Assembly: GCA_014879735.1 (NCBI GenBank)
Contig: JACSRN010000055.1
Location: 34,913-98,912, forward strand
DNA from: Paracoccaceae bacterium
GTDB taxonomy: Bacteria > Pseudomonadota > Alphaproteobacteria > Rhodobacterales > Rhodobacteraceae
DNA: 64,000 nt
Direction of reading: 5' to 3'
How positions within the stretch are numbered: position 1 is the first letter of the stretch; each line of letters begins with the position of its first letter. A model generated the notes under the pieces. It searched no databases, was not told where the DNA came from, and was given only the letters and a program-made list of their open reading frames with translations. This document shows, in pieces, positions 7,857-16,611 of the stretch. The position numbers were made by a program, and so were the translations under genes.

Positions 7857-8032
7857 CGCGGCTTCACAAACAGCACCCAGCCCGCATAGACTCCGGCCGC
7901 AAGAAAAACCATGCCCCAGAGCGGCGAGCCGCTCCAGAACTCCACCCCCCCCCAGATCAGCGGCGCCAGCACCACGGCCCAGCGCACCCAGGGGCGGCGG
8001 AAGATCGGATCCTCGGGGTCGAGAAGCTTCAT
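7853..8032 (-). CDS. Small two-helix membrane protein
   Basis: The product has 59 aa: MKLLDPEDPIFRRPWVRW, then two hydrophobic segments (about 19-34 and 38-55). It probably spans the inner membrane twice. The start at 8032 follows the first plausible Met; the upstream frame to 8083 is not coding-like. A run of nine G occurs inside the coding sequence (7945-7953 on the plus strand C9), encoding Trp-Gly-Gly-Val. Function unknown. Confidence 0.65.
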   Translation of the reverse strand: MKLLDPEDPIFRRPWVRWAVVLAPLIWGGVEFWSGSPLWGMVFLAAGVYAGWVLFVKPR

Positions 8033-8081
8033 GATTTTCGCGCAGCCTTCTGGCAGAGTGGGGGCAAGAGAGGAGCCGACC

Positions 8082-8399
8082 ATGCCGCAGATTCACAAGG
8101 CCTTTCAAGGCCAGACCGTCATCACCACCTTCGAGACCAGCCCCGCGACGGCCTTCGACCTGCTCGAATCGCTGGAGGCCGCCTATGCCGAGGTAATCTC
8201 GACCCAGCCCGGCTTCATCTCGGCGGCGCTGCACATCAACGATGCGCGCACCCGGGTGTGCAGCTATTCGCAGTGGCAGCGGCGCGAGGATTACCAGGCC
8301 ATGCTGCGCACCCCCGTGATGCGCGAGCGCAACCGCCACATCAACACGCTGTGCAAGGGATTCGAGCCGGTGATGTATGAGGTGTCGGCCGACTACTGA
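8082..8399 (+). CDS. Antibiotic biosynthesis monooxygenase (ABM) family protein
   Basis: The product has 105 aa, one ABM ferredoxin-like fold. Features include VITTFETSP at the start, TQPGFISAALHIN and a conserved SQWQRREDYQAML. ABM proteins are small dimeric monooxygenases or heme-binding proteins of varied roles; the substrate cannot be told here. AGAGGAG lies just ahead of the ATG at 8082. Confidence 0.8.
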   Translation: MPQIHKAFQGQTVITTFETSPATAFDLLESLEAAYAEVISTQPGFISAALHINDARTRVCSYSQWQRREDYQAMLRTPVMRERNRHINTLCKGFEPVMYEVSADY

Positions 8400-8427
8400 C
8401 CGGCCGCCCCCGCTGCGCGGCTGCGGT

Positions 8428-9147
8428 CTAGCCGCGCCGCCCGGCAAGCAACGCATCGACCCAGGCGGGAACCGTGCTGGTGGCGAGGCCTTGCAGATGA
8501 TCGTGGAAATCCGCGGCAACCAGCGATGGCTCCGCGTTGATTTCAAGGCATCTTGCGCCGGCCCCGCGCGCCTGCCCGGCGAAGGAGGCGGCCGGATAGA
8601 CATTGCCCGAAGTGCCGATGGCGACAAAAAGGTCGCACTGGCGCAGGGCGAATCGGATTTCCTCCATGTGATAGGGCAATTCGCCGAACCACACGACGTC
8701 CGGGCGCGTCGCGGTTTCGCCGCAGGCCGGGCAGCGGTCGGCGGGCGCCATTTCCGCCGGCGCCGGCCATCGATGACCGCAGCCATGGCAGAGCGCGCCT
8801 TCCAGCGCGCCATGCATGTGCAGAAGCGCCGAAGTACCGGCCCTTTCGTGCAGATCGTCGACGTTCTGGGTCACGACCAGCACGTCGCCCGCCCAGTCGC
8901 GCTGCAGCCGGGCCAGTGCTGCATGCGCCGCATTCGGCACGGCCGCGCGGGCGCTGGCTCGGCGGATGTTGTAGAATTCATGCATCAGGGCGGGGTTGCG
9001 CGCGAATCCCTCGGGGGTCGCGACCTCGTTCATGTCGTAGCGCGTCCAGATCCCGCCCTTGTCGCGAAAGGTGCCAAGCCCGCTTTCCGCCGAAACGCCG
9101 GCGCCGGTCAGGATCACGATGAAGTCGCGCGCCGTCTGCCCTTGCAT
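8428..9147 (-). CDS. cobB: Sir2-family NAD-dependent protein deacylase (CobB-like)
   Basis: The product has 239 aa. Sirtuins remove acyl groups from lysines using NAD. Seen: GAGVSAESGLGTFRD (NAD binding), EFYNIRR with the Tyr-x-x-Arg pair typical of desuccinylase/deacylase class III, TQNVDDLHERAG, catalytic His in HMHGAL, and a zinc site formed by CHGCG and CPACG. GTSGNVYPA closes the NAD site. GGAGG before 9147 fixes the start; the longer frame overlaps the divergent phosphatase and is rejected. Confidence 0.93.
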   Translation of the reverse strand: MQGQTARDFIVILTGAGVSAESGLGTFRDKGGIWTRYDMNEVATPEGFARNPALMHEFYNIRRASARAAVPNAAHAALARLQRDWAGDVLVVTQNVDDLHERAGTSALLHMHGALEGALCHGCGHRWPAPAEMAPADRCPACGETATRPDVVWFGELPYHMEEIRFALRQCDLFVAIGTSGNVYPAASFAGQARGAGARCLEINAEPSLVAADFHDHLQGLATSTVPAWVDALLAGRRG

Positions 9148-9177
9148 TCCGCCGATCCTCCGCGCCAGTCTGACACC

Positions 9178-9669
9178 ATGCACCGTATCCTCTTCGTCTG
9201 CCTCGGCAACATCTGTCGGTCCCCCACCGCCGAAGGCGTGCTGCGCCGCCTGGCAGCCGAGGCCGGCATGGCGGTCGAGGTCGCCAGCGCCGGTACGGGA
9301 AACTGGCATGCCGGAGAGCCACCGCATCCGCCGGCCATCGCCGCCGCGCTGCGGCGGGGCTATGATTTGCGCGACCTGCGCGCCCGACAGGTGACGGCGG
9401 CAGATTTCATGCGGTTCACCCATATCCTCGCGATGGACCACCGGAACCTTGCCGATCTGCAGGCCCGGAGGTCGGGGCGTGGCACCGAACCGCAGCTGTT
9501 CCTGGACTTTGCCCCCGAGGCCGGTCTCCGCGAGGTACCGGATCCCTGGTACACCGGCGAGTTCGACCGGACGCTCGATCTTGCCGAGGCGGGCTGCCGG
9601 GGCCTGATCGCAACATTGCGGCGCCAGGAATCCTCTGGCACCGTCAGCAAAGCCGCATCACCGGATTGA
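9178..9669 (+). CDS. Low-molecular-weight protein tyrosine phosphatase
   Basis: The product has 163 aa. It has the P-loop CLGNICRS (C-x5-R-S) at residues 8-15 with the nucleophilic Cys8 and the general-acid DPW motif (VPDPWYTGEFD) near residue 123. It is cytoplasmic. Bacterial members dephosphorylate protein tyrosines, in polysaccharide control or arsenate reduction contexts, but nothing nearby specifies a target. Its start is 30 bp from the divergent sirtuin start, so each promoter must overlap the other gene. Confidence 0.92.
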   Translation: MHRILFVCLGNICRSPTAEGVLRRLAAEAGMAVEVASAGTGNWHAGEPPHPPAIAAALRRGYDLRDLRARQVTAADFMRFTHILAMDHRNLADLQARRSGRGTEPQLFLDFAPEAGLREVPDPWYTGEFDRTLDLAEAGCRGLIATLRRQESSGTVSKAASPD

Positions 9670-9723
9670 GCGGCAGGATCTGATGCCCGCGATCTTCCCG
9701 CCCACGGCCCTGGCGTCGGGTCT

Positions 9724-10038
9724 TCAGCCGCCGCAGTAGGCTTCGGCCAGTTCGCCGAACTCCTTGTAGCGCGTCCAGAACGCATCGTCCGCCGGCTTTT
9801 GCGAGATCCAGACCTGATGCGCGAGATCGGGGTCCTTAAAGAACTTGGCCGCACGCCGCTGGTCGGACCGGCCGAGCGTCATGTCCGCGACCTGCTGAAT
9901 ACAGCCGCACATGGCGCGCTGCCCCAAGCCGCGATCCGACCGCAGACAGGCCGAATCGATCGGGCCGGCATGGACGGTGGAGCCAAGGGAAACCACTGCA
10001 GCAGCCAAAGCGGCCGCAAAAGCGATAGATTTCTTCAT
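9724..10038 (-). CDS. Secreted conserved protein of unknown function
   Basis: The product has 104 aa. A clear signal peptide (MKKSIAFAAALAAAVVSLGSTVHA) is followed by a mature domain of about 80 aa with four Cys (ACLRSD, MCGC, YCGG), likely disulfide-bonded in the periplasm. Homologues in this bacterial group are sometimes labelled arginine transporter, which the small soluble sequence does not support. GAGG six bases ahead favours ATG 10038 over 10041. Confidence 0.75.
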   Translation of the reverse strand: MKKSIAFAAALAAAVVSLGSTVHAGPIDSACLRSDRGLGQRAMCGCIQQVADMTLGRSDQRRAAKFFKDPDLAHQVWISQKPADDAFWTRYKEFGELAEAYCGG

Positions 10039-10055
10039 CATCTGCCTCAGGTGCC

Positions 10056-11225
10056 ATGCGGAGGAACGTTGCCGTCCGCGGTCGTCTTTCTGCCAGCTAT
10101 CCTGCCGGAAATCAGCGTTTTCTTCAATGCTGCGGCGCCCGTCGGCGGGGGATTGCCGAAGGGCGCAAGGGGTGGGAACCTTTTGGTCGAAAGCCACCAG
10201 ATGCTGGGGAGGCCCGCCTGCAGAACGCTCGCCGTGCCATAGCCGTACTGACGGCGGACGACCGCCTCCGCCTTGCCGAGCGGCTGCCGGTGATTCGGCT
10301 GTTCGCCCATGCCTATGCCTTTCACCTGAACTTTCGCTTCGGGTCGTTCCGGCCGCGCGATCTGCTGGACTGGGCCGCCCTCCGCAACCTGCAAGGGGTG
10401 AAGATTCATGTCGAGGATGGCGGCTCGCAAAGCCTGCTGGCCGCCCCCGCCACCCGCTTGCCCTTTGCCGCCAAGGCCCGCGCGCTGGGGCTGGAGGTGC
10501 ATGTCGAGACTTCGGCCTCGGATCGCGCCACCCTTGCCGCAGCCGTTGCCATCGCCCGCGACACCGGCGCCACCTCCGTCCGCTTCTACCCGCGCCATGC
10601 CGGGCGGCTGTCGGAGGTGCTGTCGCGCACTGCCGCCGATCTGGCTGCTTTGCCGGATCTGGATCCCGAGGGGCGGCTCGACTTTCTGCTGGAACAGCAC
10701 GAGGATCTGAAGGGGGCCGAACTTGCTGCACTCGTCGCCGCGGCGGGAAACCCGCGGCTGTCGCTGCTGTTCGATTTCGCCAATATGCTGAACGCGGATG
10801 AAACGCCCGAGGCCGCGCTGGCCGCCATGGCGCCCCATATCACCGACGTGCATATCAAGGACGCCATCGCGATCCCCGACCGCGGCGGCACCGGCCACCG
10901 CGCCTGTGCAACGGGGCAGGGTGACATCGACCTGGCGGGGCTGCTGGTTGGCCTGCTTCTGCTGGGCGAAAACCGTCCGCAGGTTCGTGCCTTCGCGCTG
11001 GAGGAAGAGGCCGGCTACACCGCCCCCGCCTTCCGCATTCCCGGCGAAGGGCCGGACCCGATGATCGCCGCGCGGGCGCCATCGGAAACCGATCCGGGGC
11101 CTGGCCCACTCGGCCCGCGGCTGGCCCGCGAACGCGCCGAGGCCGAGGCGCAGTTGACCCATATCCGCGCCCTGCTTGCCGCGCTGACGGCCGCCCTGCG
11201 CGAGGACCCGGCTCCCCCGGCCTGA
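10056..11225 (+). CDS. Sugar phosphate isomerase/epimerase-like TIM-barrel protein
   Basis: There are 389 codons from the first ATG, but the first 60 or so residues look untranslated and the true start may be an unusual codon near 10200-10260. From there the sequence reads as a xylose-isomerase-like barrel: VIRLFAHAYAFHLNFRFGS, GVKIHVEDGG, LEVHVETSA, LSLLFDFANMLNADETPE, ITDVHIKDA and a C-terminal EEEAGYTAP. These carry the usual acidic and His metal ligands. The substrate is unknown. It lies between a secreted protein gene and lepA without obvious partner. Confidence 0.65.
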   Translation: MRRNVAVRGRLSASYPAGNQRFLQCCGARRRGIAEGRKGWEPFGRKPPDAGEARLQNARRAIAVLTADDRLRLAERLPVIRLFAHAYAFHLNFRFGSFRPRDLLDWAALRNLQGVKIHVEDGGSQSLLAAPATRLPFAAKARALGLEVHVETSASDRATLAAAVAIARDTGATSVRFYPRHAGRLSEVLSRTAADLAALPDLDPEGRLDFLLEQHEDLKGAELAALVAAAGNPRLSLLFDFANMLNADETPEAALAAMAPHITDVHIKDAIAIPDRGGTGHRACATGQGDIDLAGLLVGLLLLGENRPQVRAFALEEEAGYTAPAFRIPGEGPDPMIAARAPSETDPGPGPLGPRLARERAEAEAQLTHIRALLAALTAALREDPAPPA

Positions 11226-11300
11226 TCGCTGCGCAAAGGTAGGGGATTGCCGCTGCAATGCCCTTCCCCGGGCGCACGGCAACGGCTATATCCCCGGCCC

Positions 11301-13100
11301 ATGACCCAGCTTGACCTGATCCGCAATTTTTCCATCGTCGCCCATATCGACCACGGGAAATCCACCCTCGCCGACCGTCTCATCCAGATGACGGGCACGG
11401 TGGCCGAACGTGACATGAAGGCGCAGATGCTCGACTCGATGGATATCGAGCGGGAACGCGGCATCACCATCAAGGCCAACACCGTACGGATCGAATATCC
11501 CGCCAAGGATGGCCGCACCTATATTCTGAACCTGATCGACACCCCCGGCCATGTCGACTTTGCCTATGAGGTCAGCCGCTCGATGCGGGCCGTCGAAGGC
11601 TCGCTTCTGGTGGTCGACGCCTCTCAGGGGGTCGAGGCGCAGACGCTGGCCAATGTCTATCAGGCGCTGGATGCCGGGCATGAAATCGTGCCGGTCCTGA
11701 ACAAGATCGACCTGCCGGCCGCCGACCCTGACCGCGTCAAGGCCAATATCGAGGATGTCATTGGCCTTGACGCCAGCGATGCCATCCCGATCAGCGCCAA
11801 GACCGGCCTCGGCATCCCCGAGGTGCTTGAGGCCATCGTCGCCCGCCTGCCGGCGCCCAAGGGCGACGCCAATGCGCCCCTGCGCGCCATGCTGGTTGAC
11901 AGCTGGTATGACGCCTATCTGGGCGTCGTCGTGATGATCCGCATCATGGACGGCACCGTGAAGAAGGGCGACCGCATCCGCATGATGCAGACCGGCGCCA
12001 CCTATGGCATCGACAAGCTGGCCGTGCTGAAGCCGGAAATGCGCGACATCGCAGAACTTGGCCCCGGCGAAATCGGCGTCTTCACGGCCTCGATCAAGCA
12101 GGTCCGCGACACCCGCGTCGGCGACACCATCACCCAGGAACGCCGCCCCTGCACCACCGCTTTGCCGGGCTTCAAACCCGCGCAGCCGGTGGTCTTCTGC
12201 GGCCTTTTCCCCGTCGATGCCGCCGATTTCGAGGCGCTGCGTGACGCCATCGAAAAGCTGGCCCTGAACGACGCCTCCTTCAGCTATGAGATGGAAACCA
12301 GCGCAGCATTGGGCTTTGGCTTCCGCATGGGCTTTCTCGGCCTTCTCCACCTCGAAGTCGTCCGCGACCGGCTGGAGCGGGAATATGACCTCGACCTGAT
12401 CACCACCGCGCCGTCCGTGGTCTTCAAGCTCTACATGAAAGACGGCGAGGTGCGCGATCTGCACAACCCCGCCGACATGCCCGACCTGACGCTGATCGAC
12501 CATATCGAAGAGCCGCGCATCAAGGCCACGATCATGGTGCCCGACGAATATCTGGGCGACATCCTGAAACTGTGTCAGGATAGGCGCGGCATCCAGATGA
12601 ACCTGACCTACGCCGGCCAGCGCGCCATGGTGGAATACGACCTGCCCCTGGCCGAGGTGGTGTTCGACTTCTACGACCGGCTGAAATCGGTGACCAAGGG
12701 CTATGCCTCCTTCGACTACCAGATGATGGGCTACCGCGAGGATGCGCTGGTCAAGATGTCGATTCTGGTGAATGACGAGCCGGTGGATGCTTTGGCGATG
12801 ATGGTCCACCGCGACCGGGCCGAGGCCCGCGGCCGCGCCATGGTGGAAAAGCTGAAGGACCTGATTCCGCGGCACATGTTCAAGATCCCGATCCAGGCCG
12901 CCATCGGCAGCCGGGTAATCGCACGCGAGACGATCTCGGCCATGCGCAAGGACGTGACGGCCAAGTGCTACGGCGGCGACGCCTCGCGCAAGCGGAAGTT
13001 GTTGGACAAGCAGAAAGAGGGCAAGAAGCGGATGCGCCAGTTCGGGAAAGTGGAGATCCCGCAGGAGGCATTCATTTCCGCTTTGAAGATGGACGGGTGA
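11301..13100 (+). CDS. lepA: Elongation factor 4 (LepA), ribosomal back-translocase GTPase
   Basis: The product has 599 aa, the normal family length. The GTPase motifs are G1 AHIDHGKST (14-22), G3 DTPGH and G4 NKID; elongation-factor domains II, III and V follow, and the LepA-specific C-terminal domain ends with [20 protein letters not shown]. LepA acts on ribosomes during initiation or stalled elongation. No strong Shine-Dalgarno precedes 11301. The next gene starts three bases after its stop and is markedly AT-rich, unlike lepA. Confidence 0.97.
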   Translation: MTQLDLIRNFSIVAHIDHGKSTLADRLIQMTGTVAERDMKAQMLDSMDIERERGITIKANTVRIEYPAKDGRTYILNLIDTPGHVDFAYEVSRSMRAVEGSLLVVDASQGVEAQTLANVYQALDAGHEIVPVLNKIDLPAADPDRVKANIEDVIGLDASDAIPISAKTGLGIPEVLEAIVARLPAPKGDANAPLRAMLVDSWYDAYLGVVVMIRIMDGTVKKGDRIRMMQTGATYGIDKLAVLKPEMRDIAELGPGEIGVFTASIKQVRDTRVGDTITQERRPCTTALPGFKPAQPVVFCGLFPVDAADFEALRDAIEKLALNDASFSYEMETSAALGFGFRMGFLGLLHLEVVRDRLEREYDLDLITTAPSVVFKLYMKDGEVRDLHNPADMPDLTLIDHIEEPRIKATIMVPDEYLGDILKLCQDRRGIQMNLTYAGQRAMVEYDLPLAEVVFDFYDRLKSVTKGYASFDYQMMGYREDALVKMSILVNDEPVDALAMMVHRDRAEARGRAMVEKLKDLIPRHMFKIPIQAAIGSRVIARETISAMRKDVTAKCYGGDASRKRKLLDKQKEGKKRMRQFGKVEIPQEAFISALKMDG

Positions 13101-13103
13101 GGG

Positions 13104-13937
13104 ATGAAATGGGTCGCCGACCTACTTGTGACCCAAGATGGTAGGGCAAAGTTCTTCGACTATCTCGGAATACTTTTACTTACTGGCGCAGCTTATACTT
13201 CTGGCGTATTATATCGCATCCCCGATAGTATAGTAGAACTTGCGGGCAGCGCAATCATTCGCCGCACAATCGCCGATGCAGCGATTTCTGCCACTCTTGC
13301 GATACTGGGCGCACGAGTAATTACGTTGTTTTTATTTCCAGTGTTCTACTTCTATTTCGTTCGCGCATTCATTGCCATGCTATTTTCGCTGCGCAATTAT
13401 TTTCTTAGACGGCGCATATCAAGAATTTCTGTTAAAGCCTTAGATTGGGGAGACTGGACATTCGCAATAGCCGCGCGGCACACGCGCCGAATTAGCTTGA
13501 TCATTTCTTTGTTTTTATTCATTTATATTAGCACCCGTTCGCTTGTGATGAGTTTCGCATTCGTTTTCTTTGCATCGCTCGCTCTCGGGTTAGCCAGCAT
13601 GTCATATTTAATTTCTGAAGGTCGAGTTCGAATAAAATTTCGAAGGAAGCATCTGCCTTATCTAAGGTCGCAAAGCGTTAGCTTCGGGCTTGCTTCGGCT
13701 GTCGCGTTCGGGGCCTTTTTTGGTGGTGGAATTGTTATTGATCAATCAATCAAATATGGAGACAAGATCAAATTCGACGATACTGAAGCCAGATTCACAA
13801 TCGTAGCGGCCACGGACCTTGGGATTGTGATTGCTAGACCCGTTGCGCCTGCGGATGGCACCAGAAATTCGTCCCAGAATATAGACTGGCGCTATATACC
13901 GTACCCTCTCGATGGTATTGAAGTAGTAATCCCATAA
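13104..13937 (+). CDS. AT-rich multi-pass membrane protein, unknown
   Basis: The product has 277 aa with about five or six hydrophobic segments (near 20-38, 60-95, 130-170 and 190-212), then a soluble C-terminal domain of about 65 aa. No family is recognised. It begins three bases after the lepA stop with GAGGG just upstream, so it probably rides on the lepA transcript. Base composition and codons (many TTA, ATA, AGA and AAT) differ sharply from all neighbours, a sign of recent acquisition. The C-terminal part (EARFTIVAATDLGIVIARPV) is predicted beta-rich. The function is open. Confidence 0.75.
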   Translation: MKWVADLLVTQDGRAKFFDYLGILLLTGAAYTSGVLYRIPDSIVELAGSAIIRRTIADAAISATLAILGARVITLFLFPVFYFYFVRAFIAMLFSLRNYFLRRRISRISVKALDWGDWTFAIAARHTRRISLIISLFLFIYISTRSLVMSFAFVFFASLALGLASMSYLISEGRVRIKFRRKHLPYLRSQSVSFGLASAVAFGAFFGGGIVIDQSIKYGDKIKFDDTEARFTIVAATDLGIVIARPVAPADGTRNSSQNIDWRYIPYPLDGIEVVIP

Positions 13938-14050
13938 AGGGAGATCTACCCTCACCTCACCCTCTGCCCCCGCGCCACATCCTCCGGCAGGCCTTTTGCC
14001 CAGAACCGCTGCTGCAGCGCCTCCTAACACCGCGCCCGCATCTGCCCCGC

Positions 14051-14305
14051 TTACCCATACACCCCACCCCTCGGCGCCACCAGAACCACCAGCCGCCCGT
14101 CTTCGATCGCATAGACGATCCGCCACCCCCCGATCCTGACCCGCCATTGATCAGTTTCGCCCGCCAACTCGAGGCAACCCGGGGGCCGCGGATCGGCCGC
14201 AAGCCGCTCGATGGCACGCTTGATCGGCGCTGACACCCGGGCGTCGCGTATGTTCCGCAACTGTTTGCCGGCCGTCGGGGAATACTCGATGCGGTAGCGC
14301 GTCAT
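14051..14305 (-). CDS. RelE/ParE-family toxin, apparently without intact antitoxin
   Basis: The product has 84 aa with the whole RelE/ParE fold: YRIEYSPTAGKQLRNI, then two helices (IKRAIERLAADPRPPG) and the strand block WRVRIGGWRIVYAIEDGRLVVLV. Such toxins cleave mRNA on the ribosome (RelE) or poison gyrase (ParE). The C-terminus lacks the common His-Arg-x-x-x-Tyr end, having RGGVYG instead. The start overlaps the stop of a 21-codon frame that looks like an antitoxin tail, but no full antitoxin is visible upstream. Confidence 0.78.
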   Translation of the reverse strand: MTRYRIEYSPTAGKQLRNIRDARVSAPIKRAIERLAADPRPPGCLELAGETDQWRVRIGGWRIVYAIEDGRLVVLVAPRGGVYG

Positions 14306-14367
14306 TCAGGTTTTTGGTCCGCCACGACCTCGGCCTTGGCGCCGGCGATCACGCTGTCCGCGGCCAT
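14302..14367 (-). pseudogene. Possible antitoxin remnant upstream of the RelE/ParE gene
   Basis: A 21-codon frame (MAADSVIAGAKAEVVADQKPE) ends in an ATGA overlap with the toxin start, exactly as an antitoxin gene would. Upstream the frame stays open but reads Gly/Pro/Arg-rich and resembles no CopG, Phd or Xre domain. It is either a decayed antitoxin end or a chance frame. Confidence 0.35.
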
Positions 14368-14593
14368 CCCTGGCGATACCGATGCGCCGCCCCCGGGCCG
14401 CCGGGTGCCAACGCATGCCCCACCGGGGATTCAACGCTGGCGCAACAGGCTCCCACCCCGGGGCGCGTCCCCCCGGGGCAAAGGCAGCAACCTGTCGGCC
14501 CCATGCCGCGGGTATTGCAGGTTTTCCTGCGCGGGCGCCCTTTACTCCCCCGGCCTGTGCCTCCTACCCTTTGGCACCACAGCGGAGTTTCCC

Positions 14594-15520
14594 ATGCCCC
14601 TCATCCTCTTTGCCGCCCCCGCGCTCTGGCCGGAATACCGCGATGCCCTGCCGCGGGCGCTGGCGCAGGCGGGCATTTCCGCCCAGGTGGTGACAGAGGC
14701 GGATCCGCATGCGGTCGACTACATCGTCTACGCCCCCTCGGCCCCGCTGCAGGATTTCGCGCCCTTTGTCCGAACCAGGGCGGTCCTGTCGCTCTGGGCT
14801 GGGGTGGAGCGGGTGGTGCGCAATCCGACGCTGACCCAGCCCTTGTGCCGCATGGTCGATCCGGCGCTGACCGAAGGGATGGTGGAATGGGTGACGGGTC
14901 ATGCGCTGCGCTTTCACCTCGGGATGGACCGGCACATCGTCAATCCCGGCCGCCTCTGGGACCCGACCACGCCGCCCATCGCGCGCGAACGGCCGGTGAC
15001 GGTACTCGGGCTGGGCGAACTGGGCCTGGCAGCAGCGCGGGCCCTCGCGGCGCTGAACTTTCCCGTCCGGGGGTGGAGCCGCACGGAAAAGCACATCCAG
15101 GGGCTGGAGACCTATCACGGCGAGGACGGCCTCGATGCGGCGCTGACCGGGGCGCAGATCGTGATCACCCTGCTGCCCCGCACGCCTGGCACCGACAACA
15201 TCCTCAACGCCCGCACGCTGGCCCTGCCCGCCCGCGGCGCGGCGGTGCTGAACCCCGGCCGCGGCCCGTTGATCGACGACGACGCGCTGCTGGCTGCCCT
15301 CGACTCGGGCCAGATCGGCCAGGCGACGCTGGATGTCTTCCGGGTGGAGCCGCTGCCCGCCGACCACCCGTTCTGGGCGCATCCGAAGGTGACGGTCACA
15401 CCCCATATCGCAGCCGACACCCGCGCCGACAGCGCCAGCGCCGTTCTGGCCGAGAACATCCGCCGTGGCGAAGCCGGCGAACCTTTCCTGCATCTGGTGG
15501 ACCGCGCCCGCGGCTACTGA
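14594..15520 (+). CDS. ghrA: Glyoxylate/hydroxypyruvate reductase A-like 2-hydroxyacid dehydrogenase
   Basis: The product has 308 aa. It belongs to the D-2-hydroxyacid dehydrogenase family: Rossmann motif VLGLGELGLAAARAL (about 139-153), catalytic Arg in NPGRGPLIDDDALLAAL, and active-site His in TPHIAADT near 280. It most resembles GhrA, which reduces glyoxylate and hydroxypyruvate with NADPH in the cytoplasm. GGAG before the ATG at 14594 fixes the start; the open frame upstream is GC-rich non-coding. It stands alone ahead of the convergent RpiR gene. Confidence 0.88.
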   Translation: MPLILFAAPALWPEYRDALPRALAQAGISAQVVTEADPHAVDYIVYAPSAPLQDFAPFVRTRAVLSLWAGVERVVRNPTLTQPLCRMVDPALTEGMVEWVTGHALRFHLGMDRHIVNPGRLWDPTTPPIARERPVTVLGLGELGLAAARALAALNFPVRGWSRTEKHIQGLETYHGEDGLDAALTGAQIVITLLPRTPGTDNILNARTLALPARGAAVLNPGRGPLIDDDALLAALDSGQIGQATLDVFRVEPLPADHPFWAHPKVTVTPHIAADTRADSASAVLAENIRRGEAGEPFLHLVDRARGY

Positions 15521-15563
15521 CCCGCCAGGGCGGCACCGAACCCGCGGTCCATGGCCCCCGGGC

Positions 15564-16442
15564 TCAATTCCGCCCGCCCAGCCTCGGGGCGCGAAAGACG
15601 CGGGTGCGGGCGAAGAGATCCTCCAGCCGGTTCAACCGGGCCTGCACCTGATCGGGCAGGCGGGCCTGCACCTGTGCCAGCAGCGCCTCGATCACCACCA
15701 GCATGGTCGCAGTCGAATCCCAGGCCCCCGGCATCTCGACCTGGCAGGCAAGAACATGGCGGGCATATGCCGCCGCGGGGGAAAGCGCCCGGTCGGTCAG
15801 CAGGATCACCGCCGCCCCCTGCTCGGCCGCAAGCTGGGCGAACTGGACGGCGTTCTGCTCGTAGCGACGGATGTCGAAGATGACGGCCACGTCGCCCTCG
15901 CCCAGGTCGAGCAACGCCTGCTGCCAGTCGGTCAGATGGTCGGCAAGAAAGGTGACGTCGGGCCGGATCACCCGCAACAGCGTGGCCATGTAATCGGCCA
16001 GCGCATGGGTCAGCCGCCCGCCCATCACCGCCACCCGCCGCGAAGGATCGGCCAGAAGCACCGATGCCGCGGTGAAATCCTGCGCCGGAATCAGGCCCAG
16101 CGTCGCCTCGATATTGGCCACCACCTGCGCGGCAAAGCCGGTCAGCGGATGGCCCGGCGCGTCTCGCGGGCCATCGCCCAGCGTAACCGGCGCGACGAGC
16201 AGTCGTTCCACCTCCAGCCGCAGCGCCGCCTGATAGTCCGACCAGCCGCGGAACCCCAGCTTCTGCACCAGCCGCATGATCGTCGGGGACGAGACCTCGG
16301 CCGCCTCGGCCAGCGCGGTGATCGAACCCAGCGCCGACATCGGGAAATGCGACAGGATATGCGTGGCCGCCTGCCGTTCCGCCCGGGTCAGCCCGGGCAG
16401 GCCACGGCGCATTCGCGTCTCGATCGTTTCGGCCTGGTCCAT
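15564..16442 (-). CDS. MurR/RpiR-family transcriptional regulator
   Basis: The product has 292 aa. The N-terminal RpiR helix-turn-helix (about 1-80) has SITALAEAAEVSSPTIMRLVQKLGFRGWSDYQ. The C-terminal SIS domain (about 115-270) has RRVAVMGGRLTHALADYMATLL and VAVIFDIRRYEQNAVQFAQLA. RpiR proteins sense sugar phosphates or other phosphorylated or amine metabolites and usually repress a divergent catabolic operon. It is divergent from the TRAP transporter operon with 169 bp between, which includes a TTTGT/ACAAA inverted repeat. It is the likely local regulator; the ligand is unknown. Confidence 0.88.
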   Translation of the reverse strand: MDQAETIETRMRRGLPGLTRAERQAATHILSHFPMSALGSITALAEAAEVSSPTIMRLVQKLGFRGWSDYQAALRLEVERLLVAPVTLGDGPRDAPGHPLTGFAAQVVANIEATLGLIPAQDFTAASVLLADPSRRVAVMGGRLTHALADYMATLLRVIRPDVTFLADHLTDWQQALLDLGEGDVAVIFDIRRYEQNAVQFAQLAAEQGAAVILLTDRALSPAAAYARHVLACQVEMPGAWDSTATMLVVIEALLAQVQARLPDQVQARLNRLEDLFARTRVFRAPRLGGRN

Positions 16443-16479
16443 ACCCGCTCCGACTCGCGCTTCAGGTGCCCTCGGAACG

Positions 16480-16494
16480 TTTGTAACAGACAAA
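16480..16494. promoter_or_regulatory. Candidate RpiR operator
   Basis: A perfect inverted repeat TTTGT-AACAG-ACAAA lies in the divergent spacer, 38 bp from the regulator start and about 120 bp from dctQ. It is the clearest palindrome in the spacer, so it is a reasonable binding site for the RpiR protein. Assignment is by position only. Confidence 0.4.
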
Positions 16495-16611
16495 TCCAGT
16501 TCAGGAAAATTCTTGACAGCCGGGCAGTCCTCAGCCGACGCTTGACGAAAACGGGGAGCCGACTCGCAGATGATCTGGATCACCGCACCCCGCACGGGGG
16601 GCCTTTAGGCC

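Noticed and set aside
11286..12875. 529-codon frame antisense to lepA
   Set aside because: It is a shadow of lepA with repetitive His/Asp/Val composition typical of antisense frames.
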